In this document: piece after piece, positions 55,091-62,973 of the stretch
Layout of the letters: each line of letters starts with the position of its first letter
How positions within the stretch are numbered: the stretch's first letter is position 1
Assembly (NCBI RefSeq): GCF_028283685.1
Contig: NZ_JAPWKF010000006.1
Span: 21,729-85,728, forward strand
Length of the DNA stretch: 64,000 bases
DNA from: Edaphobacter sp.
GTDB lineage: Bacteria > Acidobacteriota > Terriglobia > Terriglobales > Acidobacteriaceae
Direction of reading: 5' to 3'
Position numbers and translations under genes: made by a program
The notes under the pieces: generated by a model
What the model saw: only the letters and a program-made list of their open reading frames with translations
What the model was told of the DNA's origin: nothing
The model's database searches: none

Positions 55091-55681
55091 TTATCCGGCG
55101 TGGGCCGTGCTGCGTGCTCGGCCCGTGGCCTGGTGGCTCAGCCGGAAGCTGGTGCGGCGGTAGGCGGCCTTGTCGCGCAGCAGGATGGCTGCTCCGGTGA
55201 AGGTGGCGCGGGTCAGGGTCCATATCCCGGCGCGCATGTCGGCGACATGGGCGTCGGCCAGCTCGTAGCTCATGCCCATCTCGCCGGAGGAGCGGATGGC
55301 CTCCTCCATCTCGGGATAGTCGCGGGCGTAGAGGTAGCCGGAGACCTGGATGCGGTCGCCCACCAGCTCGGCGGCCGTGATGATGCCGCACTTCTGGCGG
55401 GCGTCGTGGCCGTCCCAGCCGGCCTTGTAATCGACCGCCATGCCCAGCAGCGAGGGCAGGGCAGCCTCGGCGGCCTGCCGGGTGAGCACGACGCGGTGGC
55501 CGCGGGCGCCGTTGGGCGCCTTGTCGCTCGGCGTGTCGACCAGCGTGAGGACGCCTTCGAACGGCAGCCGGTTGGGGTGGCCGTGGACGATGGGGAACTC
55601 GACCGCCATCGCATGCAGGCGGATGCCCTGAGCGCTTCTGGTTCCGCTGAGCGAGGAGCGATGGCGCAGTGCGTGATCCAT
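55091..55681 (-). CDS. Prohead protease-like protein
   Basis: 196 aa from ATG 55681, ribosome site GGGAGGCAC. Core: FPIVHGHPNRLPFEGVLTLV, LPSLLGMAVDYKAGWDGHD with the likely catalytic His, an IQVSGYLYARDYPEMEEAIR strand-helix, and GEMGMSYELADAHVADMRAG with the likely catalytic Ser, then TFTGAAILLRDKAAY. This resembles herpes/HK97-type assembly proteases, which mature the prohead. A short basic C-terminal tail follows. Confidence 0.7.
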   Translation of the reverse strand: MDHALRHRSSLSGTRSAQGIRLHAMAVEFPIVHGHPNRLPFEGVLTLVDTPSDKAPNGARGHRVVLTRQAAEAALPSLLGMAVDYKAGWDGHDARQKCGIITAAELVGDRIQVSGYLYARDYPEMEEAIRSSGEMGMSYELADAHVADMRAGIWTLTRATFTGAAILLRDKAAYRRTSFRLSHQATGRARSTAHAG

Positions 55682-55843
55682 GAACGATGTGCCTCCCGGG
55701 TAAGTTAAAAACAAACGGGAGAGCCGCCGTAGGGCGCTCTCCCGTCTCATCTCTCGATTACCTTTCCAGAATAGCAAGTGGCGCGGAATTGACCGGCACT
55801 TTCCAGGACAGCGATAACTGCAAGTAGTGCAAAGGGTTACGAG

Positions 55844-56338
55844 CTACTTTTTGATTTCCACATCTTGACAGCCTGCCAGAGGCTTCAGCAGGCGGCGATC
55901 GAGGAAGATGCGGGTGAGAGCATCGAGTGCCCGGTCGTAGCGGCGAACGAGGGTGCGGATGGGCAGCCGCAGCATCGCTGCTGTCTCAGCCTGGGTGTAC
56001 TCCTGGATGGCGATGCGCCGCAGCACGTAGACCTCGTCGGGCGAGAGCAGCTTGAGGCACTGCTCCACGTCGTGGACGAAGATGACGACGTCATCGAAGC
56101 CCTCCACCTTGTAGTGGGTGACGTTGCCGCGAAACATCTCCCGGCCCAGCAGCGATGGCGCGCGGCCCGACTCCATCGACAGGCGGGTGTAGCGGCGCAG
56201 CAGGGCCTCGGTGTACTTGCGGTAAAAGGCCAGCTCCGGCAGGACAGGGGTTGGAGCGGAGGTCTTCTTCTTCGGCGCGGGCCGGGAGGAGCTGGCCGTC
56301 GCCCAGACGATGGGGAGGATGATGGGGGCTGCGCTCAC
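55844..56338 (-). CDS. Sigma-70 region-4-like HTH protein; possible late activator or small terminase
   Basis: 164 aa from GTG 56338, preceded by GGAGGTGCACA. Its start overlaps the stop of the zinc-ribbon gene (GTGA), so the two are coupled. A Pro/Lys-rich linker (SSSRPAPKKKTSAPTP) is followed by a helical body. The HTH is typical of sigma region 4: LLSPDEVYVLRRIAIQEYTQ, AETAAMLRLPIRTLVRRYDR. Position at the head of the operon suggests a late-gene activator, though a small terminase subunit is equally possible. Confidence 0.6.
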   Translation of the reverse strand: MSAAPIILPIVWATASSSRPAPKKKTSAPTPVLPELAFYRKYTEALLRRYTRLSMESGRAPSLLGREMFRGNVTHYKVEGFDDVVIFVHDVEQCLKLLSPDEVYVLRRIAIQEYTQAETAAMLRLPIRTLVRRYDRALDALTRIFLDRRLLKPLAGCQDVEIKK

Positions 56339-56568
56339 TGTGCACCTCCTGCGAGGCTGCTCGCGGAGTGGGACGGGGTGGAGTTCTGCGTATGGGTATG
56401 CCGTGGCCTGCGTCCGCCGCGTCGTTTGGCGCGGGGAGCAGGGAACTCGGCGAGTCGGTCGGTACAGCGCCGGCAGTAGACACCGTCGGCGGTTCGTGTG
56501 CGGAGCCACAATGTGCCGCATCCTTCACATACCTTCAGGTCCATTCGCAAATACAGCATGTCGTTCAT
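56335..56568 (-). CDS. Zinc-ribbon protein at the head of the capsid operon
   Basis: 77 aa from ATG 56568. Two CxxC pairs, CEGC and CRRC, are separated by about 16 residues (GTLWLRTRTADGVY), so a zinc ribbon is clear. The C-terminal half is basic and disordered (RAKRRGGRRPRHTHTQN). It overlaps the HTH gene. Probably DNA- or RNA-binding and regulatory. Confidence 0.65.
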   Translation of the reverse strand: MNDMLYLRMDLKVCEGCGTLWLRTRTADGVYCRRCTDRLAEFPAPRAKRRGGRRPRHTHTQNSTPSHSASSLAGGAQ

Positions 56569-57014
56569 GGTTAGGCCCGTCTTCTCCGGGCGAACCTCGG
56601 TCATCAGCGGTCGGAGGGGTTCGCCTCGGTGGTTGTGGGGTGTCTTCGCCAGCCACGCAGACCCTGGGAGGGGACTATCGACTGTGCCGGCGATCGACGC
56701 CCGGGGAGTGTTTGTACCTCAGGGCATACTGTTTGGACAGACACCGCCCTTCCACGCTTCACCTCCCCGGAATTACCTGGCCGGCTAAGTCACAGCCGGT
56801 CGATGCCCGGGGAGGAAGGCACGAAGAGGAAGTGTGGGATGGTTATAACTTCAGGCAATACTACTGTCAATGGCAAAGATTTCCTCAGGTGTTTCGTTCT
56901 GTAAATCCAACATTTACTGGATATATAGCGTCTTATGTATTGCGGATAGATAATCTTTCGCCTAATATTCGTCTTGCAGATAGATTAATTGAAGACCGTG
57001 AGGACTTTAGCGCA
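56569..57014. other. Divergent regulatory gap of the capsid cassette, with an AT-rich island
   Basis: No gene seen. The right half (about 56835-57010) is strikingly AT-rich against the surrounding GC-rich DNA. The left half carries the motif GCCGG.TCGAYGCCCGGGGAG twice (56686-56709 and 56795-56815), plus an inverted CTCCCCGG at about 56763-56770. These could be operators for the repressor at 57015. Confidence 0.5.
56940..56968 (+). promoter_or_regulatory. Predicted sigma-70 promoter of the repressor-like gene
   Basis: -35 TTGCGG (56940-56945), a 17-bp spacer, and -10 TAATAT (56963-56968) in the AT-rich island, 47 bp before the ATG at 57015. Confidence 0.6.
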
Positions 57015-57728
57015 ATGAACTTTCAGGACCTTCATGAACTGTTGCGGCAGGAGCTGGTCCGCCGCATCGAGCGGGGAACGGTGACCGGCAGCCGCCTGGC
57101 CCAGCGTGCGGGATTTCAGCAGGCGCACATCTCCAACTTCCTGAACCACAAGCGGGCGCTCTCGCTGGAGGGGCTGGACAAGGTGATGGAGGCGCAGAAC
57201 CTCTCCATTGAGCAGATCCTGCCGCTGGACCTCGCCGCCTCGGCGGTTGTGGCGCAGCCGGAGATCGAGCTGGTGCAGGAGGTGCCGATCGTCTCGCCAT
57301 CCTCGGCGATCGACGATGTGCTGATTCCTGCCGCCGCCGTCATCGAGACGGTGCCGGTGGTGGGCTCGCGGCTGCGTGAGAACCGCGCCAAGCCAGCGCC
57401 AAGGCGCACGCAGTGGGAGCGCTTCGTCGCCGTGCGGGTGGATGCGCAGCAGGCCGCGGCGATGGCCCCGGTGCTGGCGCCGGGAGCGCTGGCGGTGATC
57501 GACCGGCATTACAACTCGCTGGCGCCGTACCGCGCAAACCAGCCGAACATCTACGCCCTGCGGTCAGGCTCGATGCTGTTGCTGCGCTACGTGGACTTCG
57601 ACGAGCGCCACCTGATCCTGCGGCCGTTCCTGCGCGAGTTTCCCGTGCAGCTCATCGGGCTGAAGGACGGGGAGAGTCCGGCGGACTACATTGTGGGGCG
57701 GGTTTGCCTGGTGGTGGCGGAGGTTTGA
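57015..57728 (+). CDS. XRE-type repressor-like protein with S24-like C-terminal fold
   Basis: 237 aa from ATG 57015, preceded by GAGGACTTTAGCGCA. The open frame extends upstream, but the promoter and AT-rich gap make this the likely start. N-terminal HTH: VTGSRLAQRAGFQQAHISNF plus LNHKRALSLEGLDKVMEAQN. The C-terminus (about 135-237) has the beta layout of LexA/CI dimerisation domains (LAPGALAVIDRHYNSLAPYR, NIYALRSGSMLLLRYV, YIVGRVCLVV). The usual Ser-Lys pair for self-cleavage is not evident. It faces the capsid operon and probably controls it. Confidence 0.7.
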   Translation: MNFQDLHELLRQELVRRIERGTVTGSRLAQRAGFQQAHISNFLNHKRALSLEGLDKVMEAQNLSIEQILPLDLAASAVVAQPEIELVQEVPIVSPSSAIDDVLIPAAAVIETVPVVGSRLRENRAKPAPRRTQWERFVAVRVDAQQAAAMAPVLAPGALAVIDRHYNSLAPYRANQPNIYALRSGSMLLLRYVDFDERHLILRPFLREFPVQLIGLKDGESPADYIVGRVCLVVAEV

Positions 57729-57836
57729 TGATCAACTGACTACTTGTTAGCGTTAGCTCGAGTCCATCAGCCTGGTCGCAACTAACTTGAATGGAAGAGC
57801 TGGGAAACGAAATCGATCTTTCGAGCGGAACAGGTG

Positions 57837-58286
57837 ATGCGTGTGTTCTGGAAAGCAAAAACGGCTTTAATATCAGCGGCAAAAGGTTGGGCGTGCGTAT
57901 GGATTCTGATTCTTTTATGGCACATGGTCAGTTTATTAAGGGTTAAGAGCAATATCTCCTTTACTGATCTTGCTGGGATCGCGCTGCTCTGGATCGTCTC
58001 AACTGGCGTTGTAACTCTTGGAGCGACGGTTCTTTTTATTATTCCGTACGTCTGCCTGATAAGGGCCGATAAGCTGCTTGGCAAGCCATGGCGCATTTAT
58101 CTTGAATCAAGTGCGATTACGACCTTAGTTATTCTCGGTTTGAACTACCGTATCAAGCCGTACGCATATACCTTCTGGCAAAACCTTCCTCCGTACTTGA
58201 CGTTTGCACTGGCTGTTTCCTTGATAAGCAGCGCGTTCTTCATGCAGGCGTTGATCAGGCAGAGATCCTTGAATTCCCAGCTCTAA
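57837..58286 (+). CDS. Low-GC multi-pass membrane protein, unknown
   Basis: 149 aa from ATG 57837; a GTG one codon earlier is possible. Four hydrophobic segments (WACVWILILLWHMVSLL, GIALLWIVSTGVVTLGATVL, SAITTLVILGLNY, PPYLTFALAVSLISSAFFM). Base composition is clearly lower in GC than neighbours, and codon use differs, which suggests recent transfer together with the repressor side of the element. No family is recognised. Confidence 0.55.
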   Translation: MRVFWKAKTALISAAKGWACVWILILLWHMVSLLRVKSNISFTDLAGIALLWIVSTGVVTLGATVLFIIPYVCLIRADKLLGKPWRIYLESSAITTLVILGLNYRIKPYAYTFWQNLPPYLTFALAVSLISSAFFMQALIRQRSLNSQL

Positions 58287-58334
58287 CCTCGACTGCAAGC
58301 AATCTGCGACTCGTTAGCTTGATAAACTAGATAG

Positions 58335-59533
58335 ATGCTCGGAAAGCTCTATGCGAAGTGGATGTATGCGTGGGAGACCGCGCTGACCACTCGCGATACG
58401 AACCGTATTGTGCGCCCCTGGAGTGGGGCGAGGACTGGCTTGAGGACTTTGTTGCAGGGGCCGGTCTTTATGCGGGTGCCTCGGAGTTCGACCGCATGGT
58501 CGCGCTGAACGACTACATCGTTGAGCACAGCGAGGATTTTTTCGGATACGAGACGCCCGCGGATTTTCGTCTGGAGCATCGGCATCCCCAGCTCTTTCCC
58601 ACCAACGTGCGGCCGGAGACTTTGGAAGAGGCTGCGGAGTGGCGGCGTCTGGAGGAGTCGGGCGAGGGCAACACGGCCGAGTTTCTGCGCTTCACCTCGC
58701 CGGTGCGTACGCAGTTTCCCGAAAACGATCAGGTCAACGCGCGGTGGTATCCGGCGGACGCTGCGCAGCAGCCGGGCAGGAAGAAGCAGGCCATCATCGT
58801 GATGCCGCAGTGGAACGCGGATGCCTTCAGCCACAACGCTCTCTGCACGCTGTTCAACCGCTTCGGCATCTCGGCGCTGCGTTTGTCGAAGCCGTATCAC
58901 GATATCCGCCGCCCGGCCGAGCTGGAGCGATCGGACTACGCGGTAAGCTCGAACATCGGCCGCACCATCGCTGCGTGCCGTCAGGCCGTGGTCGACATTC
59001 GCAGCTGCATCGACTGGCTCGAGAGCCAGGGCTATGAGCAGTTCGGCGTTCTGGGCACCAGCCTGGGCAGCGCGTATGCGTTTATTGCTGCTGCCTTCGA
59101 CAAGCGGCTCAAGGTGTGCGCCTTCAATCATGCGTCGATGCAGTTCGGCGATGTCGTGTGGACGGGCCAGAGCACGCGACATATCCGTGCGTCGTTCGAG
59201 AATGCAGGGATGACGCAGCAGGATGTGCAGAAGATCTTCACGTCAGTCAGCCCGAAGTCGTACATGGACCGGTTCGCTTCAGAGCCGAAGCGCGTACTGG
59301 TCGTGCATGCGACGTACGATCTGACCTTCATCCGCGAGTTCTCGCTCGACGTGCTGAAAAACTTCGACCGGCTGAACATCGACTATGTCTCAAAGGTGCT
59401 GCCGTGCGGCCACTACACCACGGGCGAGACGCCGTACAAGTACATGGATGGCTGGTTCCTCGGCTCGTTCGTCTATCACGCCTTCAAAGATCTGCGCGAG
59501 AAGGCCATGCCCCGCGAGCTGGTGACCTCATAA
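58335..59533 (+). pseudogene. Alpha/beta hydrolase, frameshifted near its N-terminus
   Basis: The natural N-terminus starts at ATG 58335 (MLGKLYAKWMYAWETALTTR, DTNRIVRP). The rest (LEWGEDWLEDF onward, to 59533) is one frame away; a missing C in the C-run at about 58413-58416 explains it. Together they give about 399 aa. Catalytic signs: nucleophile elbow GVLGTSLGSAYAF, an Asp (HATYDLTF) and His (LPCGHYTTGE). It is a soluble serine hydrolase of unknown substrate. If the indel is a sequencing error, the gene is intact. Confidence 0.75.
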
Positions 59534-59634
59534 GCGCAGCTGCCACTGCGCGATGTGTTGCTCGCCCTTGCGGCTAAAGTAGCTTGTCTCCCGGCGAGGA
59601 GCCGGTCAACTCCATCTCTCGATGACATCAAAAA

Positions 59635-59667
59635 GACTGCCCTCCGGAATCATCGCGGAGGGCAGTC
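59635..59667 (-). terminator. Terminator of the beta-barrel gene
   Basis: Perfect 12-bp stem GACTGCCCTCCG (59635-59646) / CGGAGGGCAGTC (59656-59667). On the minus strand it is followed by TTTTTGATG. It lies 26 bp past the stop of the gene at 59693. Confidence 0.8.
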
Positions 59668-59692
59668 GCGTGTCTGGCTCGAGCTGCTGCAG

Positions 59693-60193
59693 CTACCAGA
59701 CGCGGATGACGAGCCCGGTGGAGAAGGTCATCGCGCTGATCGACTCGCCGCCGACGCCGCTGTAGGCGACGTCGATGATGCGCCAGTCGATACGAGGCAT
59801 AATCGTCGCGTCCACGCCGCCGAGGACCTGGTAGTTGAGGTGGTTCGAGGAGTTGGTGTTCTTGCCGTTGTTGTAGTTCGCCAGGCCGATCATGCCTTCC
59901 ACGTAGGGGCTGATGGGAAGGACGCGCGGCTTGAAGGCGATACGCGGGCCGATGGCATAGGTGTAGTAATGAAAGCCTTCGCGGCCTAGGAAGGTTCCGC
60001 GCAGGTCGAGACCGGTAGCGAGGAAGTGGCCGCTCTGCTTGTAGGCGCCGACCATGCCGCCGTAGCCGACATCCTTGGGGGCGCTCGAAAGCGCCGCACC
60101 GGAGACGGCGCCGTAGATGCCGATCTGGGCGTGGACTGCGCTGGGCAGGGTGAGCAGGAGAGCAAAGACGAAGAACAGACCAAAGCGTTTCAT
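59693..60193 (-). CDS. Small outer-membrane beta-barrel-like protein
   Basis: 166 aa. Signal peptide MKRFGLFFVFALLLTLPSAV then HA-Q. The mature part alternates polar and hydrophobic residues in strands (GIYGAVSGAALSS, GYGGMVGAYKQSG, YYTYAIGPRIAFK, ISPYVEGMIGLANY, SISAMTFSTGLVIRVW) and ends in an aromatic-rich strand (VIRVW), a common outer-membrane insertion signal. It resembles the eight-stranded OmpA-type or PagP-size barrels. Function unknown. Divergent from the protease-nuclease fusion gene. Confidence 0.7.
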   Translation of the reverse strand: MKRFGLFFVFALLLTLPSAVHAQIGIYGAVSGAALSSAPKDVGYGGMVGAYKQSGHFLATGLDLRGTFLGREGFHYYTYAIGPRIAFKPRVLPISPYVEGMIGLANYNNGKNTNSSNHLNYQVLGGVDATIMPRIDWRIIDVAYSGVGGESISAMTFSTGLVIRVW

Positions 60194-60402
60194 AGGGGGA
60201 GGAGCCTCAACGTCAGGTTATCGCAGGAAGATGGCGATTCAAGCGGCTTTGCGCGCGGTGGAACCCACGAGGACAACGGCCGTTGCGGCCACGGCTGAAG
60301 CCGTGTGGAGGTGAGCCGCCATTCATCATGACGCGGTGGCGGAGGTGCTAGAGTGAGCACGTTCGTGCTCGTGCATCCATCGTCTTTTCGCGGAGGTCCA
60401 CT

Positions 60403-62532
60403 ATGTTCGTGCCCAGGTTGGCGGAGCAGGCAGCAAAGCGCTGGAAGCAGCGAGCGGCAACATCGTCGCGAACATCTCTCCGCGCCGCTGCCTTGCCTGA
60501 GGCGGAGCAGCAGCAGAGGCAGCGAGCAGCGCGTCTCGACACGATGGCCAGCACAACGAAGGCCGCTTCGCTGGCGCGTGCAGCGGATGCAATTCCGGCG
60601 GCAGCGGGACGGCAGGATGCCGTGCTGTCGAGCATCGGCTACGAGCGCGTCATCGGCAAGAGCGACCTGCTCGGCGTCGATTTTCTGGAGCTGGCGATCG
60701 CGATGGCGCGGGGCGTCGGACGCGTGCGCTCCGGCAACGAGTTCGGCACCGGCGTACTCGTCGGGCCGCGGCTGATGATCACCAACAACCATGTCATCTC
60801 CGATGCGGCGATGGCAGCAGGCAGCTGGCTCGACATGGACTATCAGCAGAACTCCGAGCGCGAGATGCTGCCGGTGCACAGCTATCGCATGCGGCCGGAC
60901 GTCCTCTTCACCACCAGCAAAGCGCTGGATTACACCGTCGTCGCGTTGGAAGAAGTCTCCGACAAAGGAAGGCCGCTGGCGGCGTACCCGTGGGCGCGGA
61001 TGATCGCCGATACCGCGAAGCTGGCGCTGGGCGATGCCATCAACATCATCCAGCATCCCAACGGAGGACTGAAGCAGATCGCGCTGCGCGAGAACACGGT
61101 CATCGGACTGACCGGCGCGACGCCGAACTTTCTGGAGTACACCACCGACACCGAGCCGGGCTCATCGGGCGCTGGCTGCTTCAACGATCAGTGGGAGCTG
61201 GTGGCCATCCATCACGCCGGTGTGCCCCGGACGAATGCGCAGGGCAAGATTCTCACGATGAAGAATCAGGTGTGGCATAAGGGCGAGAGCGAGGACTCCA
61301 TTGCGTGGATCAGCAACGAGGGCGTCCGCATCTCGGCGATCGTGAACGATCTGCAGACGGCAGCGTTGTCGCCTGCACAGAAGACGCTGGTCAACGCGAT
61401 GCTCACCGCAACGCCACCGAATCCCATCGAGCTGGCTCGCGTGAAGAGTGCAGGGCAGAGCACGACGACGACACCCGCTACAGGAACAGCCACGCTGCCC
61501 GTGCAGATCGGCACCGTCCATGGTGGCTCCATTCAGCTGCCGCTGACGATTACGGTGTCGGTCGGCACGCAGGCTGCGGGTGTCTTGTCCGCGCCCGATG
61601 CCACGCTCGAAAGCGTCACCATCGACCCGGACTACGGTGCGCGCAAGGGATACGATCCCCTCTTCCTCGACGGCAAGCTCAGCGTCGCGTTGCCCTCGTT
61701 GACGGCGGCGCAGTTGAAGGCGACGGCGCAGCTGCTGCCGGACTATCGCGGAGCATCCGGTAAATATGCAGCTTGCGAGCTGCGCTACTGGAACTACAGC
61801 GTGCTGATGAACACCACATACCGCACGGCGTGGTTCTCTGCCGCAAACGTCGATGGCGACGAGCGGCCGCAGCTGCCGAAGCGCTCCGGCGACAAGTGGT
61901 TCAACGATCCGCGGATGGCGCTCGATGAGCAGCTGACGCAGGAGGCCTTCGAGACCGGCATCGACCGCGGCCACCTGACGCGGCGCGACGATGCGGCGTG
62001 GGGCGCGACGCTGGAGATCGCGACAAAGTCGACCAACGATACCTTTCACTTCACCAACTGCTCGCTGCAGGCCTCGGCGTTCAACCGCGGAGCCGACCGC
62101 TGGCAGGGGCTGGAGCAGTTTCTGCTGGAGAAGCATGCGAAGAAGGACAAGCGGCGCATCATGGTCTTCACCGGCCCGGTCTTCGATGCGAAGAACCCGA
62201 TGTATCGCAACGACAAGATGAGCTACTCGGTGCCCTGCCCGCTGCAGTTCTGGAAGGTGTGCGTGCTGATCCGCGAGAGCGACGGCAAGCCGTCGGCCAC
62301 AGCCTTCATGCTGGGCCAGCAGGAGATCTCGCAGCTCCCCGGCTTCGAGGCCTTCGACGTAGGCGCGTCGCAGCTGACGCTGGCATCGCTCGAGACGCTC
62401 ACAGGCCTCAGCTTCGGACGTTTGAAGAGCTACGACCTGTTCGCGAAGACCGGCAGGAAAGGCGTGCTGGAGGCGATGGTTGCGGGCGGCAGGCGGCGTC
62501 TGCTGCGCGACTTCGACGACATCGTGGTCTAG
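60403..62532 (+). CDS. Fusion of trypsin-like serine protease and DNA/RNA non-specific endonuclease
   Basis: 709 aa, ribosome site GGAGG before ATG 60403. No signal peptide is evident; the N-terminus is basic and helical (residues 1-70). Protease domain about 105-320, with catalytic H130 (ITNNHVI), D176 (ALDYTVV) and S255 (EPGSSGAG). After a Thr-rich linker (about 350-365) the C-terminal domain (about 410-690) has the DRGH motif (H524) and an Asn metal ligand (FTN, N552), typical of the NUC1/EndoG-type beta-beta-alpha-metal nucleases. The fusion suggests a nuclease regulated by proteolysis. The role (defence, cell death or extracellular) is unknown. Confidence 0.85.
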   Translation: MFVPRLAEQAAKRWKQRAATSSRTSLRAAALPEAEQQQRQRAARLDTMASTTKAASLARAADAIPAAAGRQDAVLSSIGYERVIGKSDLLGVDFLELAIAMARGVGRVRSGNEFGTGVLVGPRLMITNNHVISDAAMAAGSWLDMDYQQNSEREMLPVHSYRMRPDVLFTTSKALDYTVVALEEVSDKGRPLAAYPWARMIADTAKLALGDAINIIQHPNGGLKQIALRENTVIGLTGATPNFLEYTTDTEPGSSGAGCFNDQWELVAIHHAGVPRTNAQGKILTMKNQVWHKGESEDSIAWISNEGVRISAIVNDLQTAALSPAQKTLVNAMLTATPPNPIELARVKSAGQSTTTTPATGTATLPVQIGTVHGGSIQLPLTITVSVGTQAAGVLSAPDATLESVTIDPDYGARKGYDPLFLDGKLSVALPSLTAAQLKATAQLLPDYRGASGKYAACELRYWNYSVLMNTTYRTAWFSAANVDGDERPQLPKRSGDKWFNDPRMALDEQLTQEAFETGIDRGHLTRRDDAAWGATLEIATKSTNDTFHFTNCSLQASAFNRGADRWQGLEQFLLEKHAKKDKRRIMVFTGPVFDAKNPMYRNDKMSYSVPCPLQFWKVCVLIRESDGKPSATAFMLGQQEISQLPGFEAFDVGASQLTLASLETLTGLSFGRLKSYDLFAKTGRKGVLEAMVAGGRRRLLRDFDDIVV

Positions 62533-62585
62533 GGTCCGGGGTGTAGATCGCCGGGTACCATTCGTCACAATTCCTCTCCTTCCTC

Positions 62586-62614
62586 TTGACCGCCTAGAGC
62601 AAGACGCGTTACCT
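62586..62614 (+). promoter_or_regulatory. Predicted promoter of the padR-ADOP operon
   Basis: -35 TTGACC (62586-62591), 17-bp spacer, and weak -10 TTACCT (62609-62614), directly next to the palindrome at 62612-62630. Confidence 0.45.
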
Positions 62615-62630
62615 CTAGATCTTCTAGAGG
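62612..62630. promoter_or_regulatory. Putative PadR operator
   Basis: CCTCTAGA-TCT-TCTAGAGG, a perfect 8-bp inverted repeat that overlaps the -10 region and the ribosome site (GAGGAGG) of padR at 62644. Steric self-repression by PadR is the simplest model. Confidence 0.65.
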
Positions 62631-62643
62631 AGGGCTTGCGCGG

Positions 62644-62973
62644 ATGGGCGATCAATCGATGGAACTGGTTCAGGGCACGCTGGAGATGCTGGTGCTGAAG
62701 ACGCTGGCGCTGATGCCGTTGCACGGCTACGGCCTGGCGCTGCGCATCGAGCAGATCAGCGATGGAGCCTTCAAGGTGAACCCCGGTTCCCTGCTTCCGG
62801 CGCTGGCGCGGATGGAGCGCGCAGGCCACGTCAAGGGCGAGTGGGGCGAGACCGAGAACAGCCGCCGCGCGAAGTTCTATGCCATCACCGAGAAGGGCCG
62901 CAAGGCGCTCAGGACGGAGAAGGCAGCGTGGAACCGCCAGATCGCCGCCATCAACAAGATCCTCGAGGCATGA
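62644..62973 (+). CDS. PadR-family transcriptional regulator
   Basis: 109 aa. PadR winged helix: VQGTLEMLVLKTLALMPLHG (residues 8-27), YGLALRIEQISDGAFKVNPG, SLLPALARMERAGHVKGEWG, KFYAITEKGRKALRTEKAAW. The TGA overlaps an ATG of the next gene, so regulator and permease are translationally coupled. PadR regulators beside ADOP permeases are characteristic of Acidobacteria. An operator-like palindrome precedes it. Confidence 0.9.
   Translation: MGDQSMELVQGTLEMLVLKTLALMPLHGYGLALRIEQISDGAFKVNPGSLLPALARMERAGHVKGEWGETENSRRAKFYAITEKGRKALRTEKAAWNRQIAAINKILEA

Larger units (their letters stand above)
41441..57728. mobile_element. Compact capsid-encoding prophage remnant or gene-transfer-agent-like cassette
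   Basis: A leftward run of phage head genes (protease, scaffold-like, major capsid, adaptor, terminase, portal) lies between host purine genes and a rightward repressor-like gene. Missing from view are integrase, recombinase, replication genes, tape measure, tail tube and endolysin. No flanking attachment repeat was recognised. It may be a decayed prophage, a tail-less capsid element or a domesticated particle. Gaps contain the same dispersed repeats as the host chromosome, which suggests long residence. Confidence 0.75.

Noticed and set aside
56310..57014. Upstream extension of the repressor-like gene to 472 aa
   Set aside because: It would cross the AT-rich promoter gap and the divergent operon start; no domain in the extension.
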